NCBI GenBank assembly: GCA_961205875.1
Contig: OY540810.1
Location: forward strand, 19,158,001-19,222,000
Reading direction: 5' to 3'
Source: Sialis fuliginosa
Taxonomy: Eukaryota; Arthropoda; Insecta; Megaloptera; Sialidae
Length of the DNA stretch: 64,000 nt
This document shows positions 57,135 to 64,000 of this stretch, piece by piece. The notes beneath the pieces are model-generated. The model saw only the letters and a list, made by a program, of their open reading frames with translations, did no database searches and was not told the origin of the DNA. Within the stretch, counting starts at the first letter, position 1, and every line of letters starts with the position of its first letter. A program made the translations under genes and the position numbers.

Positions 57135-58397
57135 TAATAAAGTATAGTGATCATTAAAAAATTCGAACTCGAGATTTCAACGGAATTATACGTCTTGAGG
57201 GTCCCTGAACCACGTACGACCATTATCTCAATGTCGTCTGTATGTGTGTGTCTGTGAACGCTCTACAGACAAAACGGGAAGACTTACACAGAAATGAAAT
57301 TTTAAATTTAAGGTTCTTGTATACTATAGATGTGCACATCCTATTTTTGAAAACCATCACTAAACCGGAAACGGATGTTAACTGATGTCAATTTTTGAAT
57401 TTTTCGAATTATTTTTGAAACGGTGCGCAGTAAAAAAAAATGTTATAGAAAATGCTCTTATCTATAATAATTTATGTTCTGTTCATTTTTCCCCCCAAAT
57501 TTTTTTTTAGGAAATAATCCATTTTTTTTAATTTTTTTATTTTTTGAATTATTTTTTAAATGGTGCGTATTAGAAAAAAATGTTTTAGATAGGTACAAGT
57601 TATAGAGAATATTACTATCTATAATTTTTGTTATATTTATATATTTAAAAAAAAATGTGTAAGGAAATAATCATTTTTATTTTATTTCAATAGGTTCATA
57701 ACAGAAAAAAATGTTTATAATAAAAGTTGTAGAGAACGTTATTTTCTATAATTTATGTTCTATTCTTTTTTGTAACATTTATGAATTGACCAAACAATAA
57801 TAATTTTAGTTTTTATTTAAAAGTAATTTTAATAATATGTATGAATCACCTAGTTATCTATGAAAATAGTATTTATTCTTACAACTGTCAATTAAATAGA
57901 TGTATAGAAATATGTCATTTCTTCTGTATCATGATGTATAAAAAAGTCAGGGCAGTTTATTTTAGTATGATTTAATTGTAAGTTATAAGATCAAATGGAT
58001 TCTAATTGTCTTTTTTGAGTTTTGAACAGTTATCAAAAAGTTGATTCTAGCTCTGATTTTAAGAAAAATTATAATAAACTCTACAAGCTGTAAGGTGTCT
58101 ACAGTCAAATTTAAGTGATTCTGAGTCTTTTGGTATTATCAGCGTTATTTTGGCCAACGTTTTACATTGCAGTAGGTAACTTTGGGAAAAGTCCTCAAAA
58201 TCTCCACTGTCTGGGGATAATAACTAGAATAATAAGAGGTTTCACCATAAATACAAATATATTTTCTTTCATTTTAATTCATCTTTGCAAAGAAAAATAA
58301 ATTAAGTTTTAGCAAAAACACTGGCTCCAATTCCAAAATCTTGATCAGTCTTGTAAATAAGTCCCGCAGATTCGGCAGCCTAACCTAATATTTTCTA

Positions 58398-58714
58398 CAC
58401 CTGGTGGTCTATTTAAATTAGGACACCCAAATATCTCGTAAACTAAAACTGTTCGGTACAAAAGTTTCAGGGTTAGGATGGGGAACACCGATGGAGGTAA
58501 AAATGTTTACCTTAAGTGAAAGTGTTTAGATCATTTTGAGGTAAACTTCATTTTTTTAATGTAAACCTATTTCTTTGTTTCGATATTCGTATTTTACAGA
58601 AAAAATAAACACAGTTTTTTCAGTAACCTCAATTTTAAAGGGAATTTTATTTTATTTTTATTTTTTTGTTCAAAAATTCTGTTCAATTTAAAATATTAAA
58701 TAGTCCACCCGGTA
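58398..58714. mobile_element. Probable MITE, 317 bp
   Basis: TACACCTGGTGGTCTATTTAA on the left and the inverse of the right end, TATACCGGGTGGACTATTTAA, agree at 17 of 21 bases. TA lies outside both. No coding. Confidence 0.6.
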
Positions 58715-58739
58715 TACGTACATAGGTATAATAACATGT

Positions 58740-59440
58740 TTTGACTACTCCTGACTAACTGACTGATTCATCATCACCAAGCCGAAACCCCTGGGTCCAG
58801 AAACGTAAATTTTCGTGGGTGTCTTACTTTTATGACGTAAGCTCCTACTTAGAAAGGCTTTTTCAAAATTCAACCCCTACGGGGGTAAAAGTTTATATGG
58901 AAAAAATAGTTTTTTAATCATATTTACTTGAAACTTACTACAATGCAAATAATGAAACACGGTATTTCAGCATTTCTCAAAATTCAACTCCTAAGGGGTT
59001 GCAAGGGGATAGAAAAGTTTGTATGGAAAAAAATATTTTTGACAAATAGCATTTTCATAAATTCTACCCCTAAGGGATGGGGGTGTAATAAACTTTTTTA
59101 AATTTTGATTTACATGTTTATCAACATAACTGTAAATTCGGACAAAATAATATTCAATAAAAATAAAAATTTCGACTTTAAACCCCTAATAGCGTGGGAG
59201 GAGGAAGAGGGTGGAATTTTGGTATGTTTATTTGCATAAGTGTTTAAAATAGTCTTCAATAAAAATTAAAATTAAAATTTCGACATTAAAAAAAAAACGA
59301 ACCCCCTATCTCGCATAGGTGCCAAGATATTTACGATTTCTTATTAATGAATGAAAGGCAAAAAAATAATAATTTGATATTTTATTCTCTGTCACAGGGG
59401 TCGGGGTTTCGAAATTCACGCAAGCGAAGTTTTAGTTATA
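58740..59440 (+). mobile_element. Helitron-like lepidopteran repeat, degenerate
   Basis: It contains CTGACTAACTGACTGATTCA, AGCCGAAACCCCTGGGTCC, then repeated units with AAATTCAACCCCTACGGGGG / AACTCCTAAGGGGTTG and TATGGAAAAAA, and near the end TTCACGCAAGCGAAGTTTTAG. This order matches a widespread lepidopteran repeat whose intact copies end CGAAG...CTAGT. The end here is decayed. Confidence 0.5.
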
Positions 59441-60290
59441 GATAAATATGAAAGGAGAGACGAGAATTTGAAGTCATTATTGGCCTTGATGCAGTAAGAT
59501 TAAAATACACCTTAATTTATAGTATTTATACCATTTCTTTATAGTCCGACTGTTATGCCAATGCGATTCCACATTTTGTGTCTCACTCGTGTGATTTGTT
59601 TCTTATTTGTTATTTTGGTTGATTATTCTTAACAGAAAATAATCAAACATGCGATACGTAAATTAATCATGATGTTTTAGACATCGTTATTTTGACTAAC
59701 CAGTGTGATGCTAGCGAAAGAGCCTCGGCCGATTGTAATTCATGCTGTACACGGAGAACTTACATTAGCGCAGACAGACATATAAATCAAAATTAGTGTA
59801 ATTGCTTGGCGGCCACCAAGCACAGCAAAGAAGTATACTCTGTGCGTAGGTAGAAAATGCAATATCTACATGCAGATTGCATATATTTACATAAATGTGT
59901 GAATGTGTGCACTCGCGGTTTATGCGTAACAAAAAAAATAAAAATAAAATCATAGAACTTATAGTACGTCTGGTATGTAAAAAAAACCCTGCACTTTTTG
60001 ATTGGGGCATGACACTTTCTGTACTCATAGATAAGGTCAAAAGAAAGATTTTCAGATAGGGAGCCACTTTAAAATCCATGTAGAACACTGTTATATCGGC
60101 TATTAAAGATGGCCCCAACCGTTTTTATTAAATTAGCTGTATCTCAGCTCCTAGTCATTCGATTTCAATTTTCTTTTGTTTGTTTTAAAGTTCTTTTTGA
60201 GTAGATAATTTTTTGTCATTATTCATTTTTCTCTAAATCTTAAGGGTTCCCCACAATTTTCGAAAATCTGAAAATTTTACTTTTCTTACG
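59441..60290. other. No gene recognised
   Basis: The 117-codon minus frame at 59765-60118 has no domain, and the opposite strand looks like repeat text. No support for a gene. Confidence 0.45.
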
Positions 60291-60560
60291 AACTTAATAA
60301 TAAATAATTCGAATAATTATAAAAATTACAAGAGTAAACATCCGTTTCCGGTTTTAAAAACAGCAGGTTTTCTTTTTTTTTAAAAACGAATCCTACATAT
60401 AAAATTTTACCCCTCTATGTAGGTACTGTCATTTTTGAGTTACAGAGTTTAAAGACAAATAGATTCACAGACAGACATTATGATAAAAATAGTCAGAATT
60501 GATTCAAAGAGGGTATAAATGAACATTTCCATCAAAATCTCGAATCCGAGAAACCAATAT

Positions 60561-60882
60561 AGGTAAACTGGACATGGAATGATCCAAAAATAGTATATTT
60601 TTCGTAGTTTAACACGCTATTTCCAAAGAAGTTTTAATTACAGTATTATATCTTGTTATCAATGGAACATAATTCATATTATTTAAAAAGGGAATTTTGT
60701 GACAACCTGCATCTTACCTAGGTCGGAGCCAAATTTTTCAATAGGCTTGAGAGGCCCAGACCTAGGGCGCAAAATTTTGTAATTTTTGCGAAAATACCAT
60801 AGAAAGGGAGATATTTGCAAAAAATCGACCACGTTTCAAATTACAAAATTAGTATAAAATCGTTTTACAATATTACGGATAA
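60561..60882. other. AT-rich DNA, nothing recognised
   Basis: No gene or element end was seen before the TA at 60883. Confidence 0.45.
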
Positions 60883-60884
60883 TA

Positions 60885-63368
60885 CACTGCTTGTCACAAT
60901 TAGTGGGACACTTTTTCAATGTAACACAGTTTTGGTAAAAATTGTCATATTAATATGAAAATTCATAAAAATCATTAGTGTGGCGTTGTTTCAAAGCCCA
61001 AAGAGTAAAAACTTTGTGCGTGCATCGATAGCGGGTGTACAACCCTTGGAGGGGTGAAAACTGGAAAGTGACAATTTCAAGTATTGAAAAAAAAGTTTAA
61101 AAACTGTTTATTCCAAGATAATGATAAAAATTCACATTAATTTTTATACGTAGAACTTATTTGAACCCTAAAGGTATAAATTATTTTTTTAAATCAATAT
61201 TTAATTCTATTTACCATCTGTTATCATCCCCTAAATTTAGGTTATTAGAAATATAGGAAAATATGAAAGAAATTTTAAAAATCTTCAAGGGTTGTTAGAA
61301 ATAATCACAATAAATATAAATTTACAATTTCAATAAAATCCAGTAATTTTCAGCCACTTTTCTACCCTTTAATATTCAACCCCCTGTGTATTACAATTAA
61401 TTCGAACAACGTAGGTAAAGATAAATTTTTGAAATTTACAAAATAGGTAGTAAACTGTATATACAACGGTACTGTATGTTAAAAAACACAAATAAATTAT
61501 AAGGGTAGGAATCAACCCTTAAATACTAAACCGCCCCAAATAGTAGGGTAGAATATTAAATTTAAGTGTGATTTTATAAGAAATCAATTAATGCTCTTAT
61601 TTGAAGATTTTTGTGAAAATTTTGTGCACCACAATTCACCCCTACGGATGTAGCTACCCTAAATTTAAAAAATATACACTTTTTTAAAACATCGTATCTA
61701 AAAATTCAGTGGAATTTTTTTATCATCCTTTCGTAATATAAAAGGCCGACATTTGATCATTCTACACCGGTAAAATTAAAACAATACACTATCAGGAACT
61801 ACCCTTAAATTTTTATTTCTTAAAAATAAAATAAATTTTATTTCAATTAATATTGAAAATATAGGTGTCTATGGAAATTAATGGACAATTTACGAGTTTT
61901 TCATAAGTTTGGCTCAAATTAATTCAATCGTTTTGAGACGTTGAAATTTACTAAATGTGTAGTAAACTGTGTACACAACAGAATTGTATGTTAAAAAACA
62001 CAAATAAGTTATAAGGGTAGTTATCAACCCTTAAAAACTAAATCACCCCCGATAATAGGGTTGTAAATTGAATTCAATTGCGATTTTATGAAAAATCAAT
62101 TAAAGCTGTTATTTAACAAGTTTTTTGAAAATTGTGTGCACCACAATTCACACCTACGGTTATAGGTACCCGCAATTTAAAAAATATACACATTTTTTTA
62201 AATATGGTATTTAGACAGTCCGTGGTATTTTTGTTTCATCCTTTCGTAATATAAAAGGCCGACATTTGTTCTTTCGTTACCGGTAAAATTAAAACAATAC
62301 ATTATCAGAAACGTCTCAAAACGATTGAATTAATTTGAGCCAAACTTATGAAAAACTCGTAAATTGTCCATTAATTTCCATAGATACCTATATTTTCAAT
62401 ATTAATTGAAATAAAATTTATTTTATTTTTAAGAAATAAAAATTTAAGGGTAGTTCTTGATAGTGTATTGTTTTAATTTTACCGGTGTAGAATGATCAAA
62501 TGTCGGCCTTTTATATTACGAAAGGATGATAAAAAAATTCCACTGAATTTTTAGATACGATGTTTTAAAAAAAGTGTATATTTTTTAAATTTAGGGTAGC
62601 TACATCCGTAGGGGTGAATTGTGGTGCACAAAATTTTCACAAAAATCTTCAAATAAGAGCATTAATTGATTTCTTATAAAATCACACTTAAATTTAATAT
62701 TCTACCCTACTATTTGGGGCGGTTTAGTATTTAAGGGTTGATTCCTACCCTTATAATTTATTTGTGTTTTTTAACATACAGTACCGTTGTATATACAGTT
62801 TACTACCTATTTTGTAAATTTCAAAAATTTATCTTTACCTACGTTGTTCGAATTAATTGTAATACACAGGGGGTTGAATATTAAAGGGTAGAAAAGTGGC
62901 TGAAAATTACTGGATTTTATTGAAATTGTAAATTTATATTTATTGTGATTATTTCTAACAACCCTTGAAGATTTTTAAAATTTCTTTCATATTTTCCTAT
63001 ATTTCTAATAACCTAAATTTAGGGGATGATAACAGATGGTAAATAGAATTAAATATTGATTTAAAAAAATAATTTATACCTTTAGGGTTCAAATAAGTTC
63101 TACGTATAAAAATTAATGTGAATTTTTATCATTATCTTGGAATAAACAGTTTTTAAACTTTTTTTTCAATACTTGAAATTGTCACTTTCCAGTTTTCACC
63201 CCTCCAAGGGTTGTACACCCGCTATCGATGCACGCACAAAGTTTTTACTCTTTGGGCTTTGAAACAACGCCACACTAATGATTTTTATGAATTTTCATAT
63301 TAATATGACAATTTTTACCAAAACTGTGTTACATTGAAAAAGTGTCCCACTAATTTTGACAAGCAGTG
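60885..63368. mobile_element. Giant palindromic mariner-like element, 2.48 kb
   Basis: TA lies outside both ends. The terminal CACTGCTTGTCACAATTAGT and the inverse of the right end differ at one base, and resemble Tc1/mariner terminal repeats. The arms 60885-61942 and 62310-63368 (1058-1059 bp) are almost identical inverses. The 367-bp spacer is itself a diverged direct copy of arm sequence around 61430-61800. No transposase frame was found on either strand. Confidence 0.9.
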
Positions 63369-63641
63369 TATAACCAATTATGGTAGTTTTTAAATTTTTG
63401 TCTTTCTTAACTTAACATTATTCCTGCTGAACCGATTTAGATGGAACTTTCACTGTTGGAAAGACTGAGACTAGTTGCTAATTGATTTAAGCAATGTAGT
63501 ATTTTAAGGAAAAATCTGAATTTGATATATTTTAATATAAATATTGTATTAAAAAATCAGTTAAGACATACACGGGTGTAGGTATACCATTAGGCCATCA
63601 TTAAGGTTACGTTGGTATCTACTAAGAAGGGAACTTTTTCA

Positions 63642-64000
63642 AGTGATAAAATCGTATCGAATTAAAATTTTGTATATAGTTAGTAAGAGTCAAAGGTAGT
63701 AAAAAAAATATTTTAACTGCGGTAAACAGTTTAAGGGGGTGAAATACCCCTATGAAAATGTGCAAAATAATCGTATATTTCAAATAAGTCATTAAAATTT
63801 TATATTATAGATTTTTAAAAATCTTCATAAGTTTTAGAGTTATTTGAAATATACGATTATTTTGAACTTTTTCATAGGGGTATATCACCCCCTTAAACCG
63901 TTTTCCACAGCTAAAATAATTTTTTTCTTGCTACACTTGACCCCCTCTAATAGGCGCTCTAAGTATATATAAAATTTAAATTCGATACGATTTTATCATT
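63642..64000. repeat. Inverted repeat cut by the window end
   Basis: TGATAAAATCGTATCGAATT at 63642 has its inverse at the very end of the window. The arms run about 63642-63795 and 63838-64000, with further matches at AAATAATCGTATATTTCAAA and GGGGGTGAAATACCCCTATG. The outer end lies beyond the window, so its type is unknown. Confidence 0.75.

Larger units (their letters stand above)
57160..60560. repeat. Repeat mosaic bounded by inverted homologous segments
   Basis: The left segment (about 57160-57420) and the right segment (about 60290-60560) share inverted text: AAACCGGAAACGGATGTT (57362-57379) has its exact inverse at 60337-60354, and TCGAGATTT-CAACGGAA resembles TCGAGATTTTGATGGAA. Between them lie a MITE (58398) and a Helitron-like region (58740). 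No gene was seen. Confidence 0.45.

Noticed and set aside
59765-60118. 117-codon minus-strand frame
   Set aside because: No domain, low-complexity leucine/phenylalanine run, and it lies in a repeat mosaic.
1-64000. tRNA or rRNA genes
   Set aside because: No GGTTCGA-type B box with a matching A box and acceptor stem was seen, and no rRNA-like conserved GC-rich blocks.

Overview
This is an AT-rich stretch of animal nuclear DNA, almost certainly from an insect and most likely from a lepidopteran. Three signs point there: short Helitrons that begin TC and end in a CGCG hairpin followed by CAGCTAG|T; repeat families that open with AGGGTTCCG or AGGTTTCCG plus (GTCC)n and close near CACTTGGCCG; and TATG-type microsatellites. 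No intact host gene, tRNA or rRNA was found. Nearly every open frame of 60-140 codons is chance, or lies inside a repeat.

The window is a graveyard of non-autonomous mobile elements, many with readable boundaries. hAT-type elements with 8-bp target duplications lie at 1119, 4272, 20124, 27329, 36626, 51469 and 53716. TA-flanked mariner-like or palindromic elements lie at 7168, 11633, 18800, 22204, 23682, 54566 and 60885. PIF/Harbinger-like elements lie at 13915 and 19514, a piggyBac-like element at 49671, and Helitrons at 44173 (+) and 56300 (-). A 145-bp tandem array fills 4486-5805. Two mosaic families (X and Y) share one plan: inverted CGGAAC-type ends, (GTCC)n, internal units of about 280 bp, and a 3' hairpin.

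Five decayed coding fragments are recognisable: a Harbinger transposase N-terminus (19663-19863, +), two opposed copies of a MADF-protein start (14.2 and 14.4 kb), a Jockey-type reverse transcriptase piece (23194-23470, -), a pogo-like transposase C-terminal finger (33415-33575, -) and a piggyBac transposase cysteine-rich tail (50940-51191, -).

The most interesting signals are these. (1) A hammerhead-ribozyme fold at 48368-48413 (-), with weaker relatives at 2.06, 13.24, 39.53 and 43.44 kb, of the sort carried by Penelope-like retroelements. (2) A snap-back insertion family at 8664 and 43298: both copies have the same left end and the same inverted right end but arms of very different length, and both are flanked by 12-15 bp duplications. 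One has an empty-site paralogue inside the window. (3) Several near-identical giant inverted repeats with arms of 0.66-1.06 kb, which if transcribed would be long double-stranded hairpins. (4) Nested insertions that give a relative order of events.

Region by region: 0-9 kb holds scattered MITEs and the tandem array; 9-18 kb family X copies, a Harbinger foldback and foldback family D; 18-26 kb MITEs, the Harbinger relic, family Y and the Jockey relic; 27-29.5 kb a 2.1-kb hAT foldback; 30-37 kb repeats, a pogo relic and small hAT elements; 37-43 kb mostly featureless AT-rich DNA; 43-45 kb the D2 copy with its snap-back insert, and a Helitron; 46-49 kb an inverted promoter-like pair, the ribozyme and a weak secreted-peptide candidate; 49.7-52.3 kb the piggyBac element with nested insertions; 53-57 kb family Y, hAT, foldback and Helitron; 57-64 kb repeat mosaics and two large palindromes, the last cut by the window edge.
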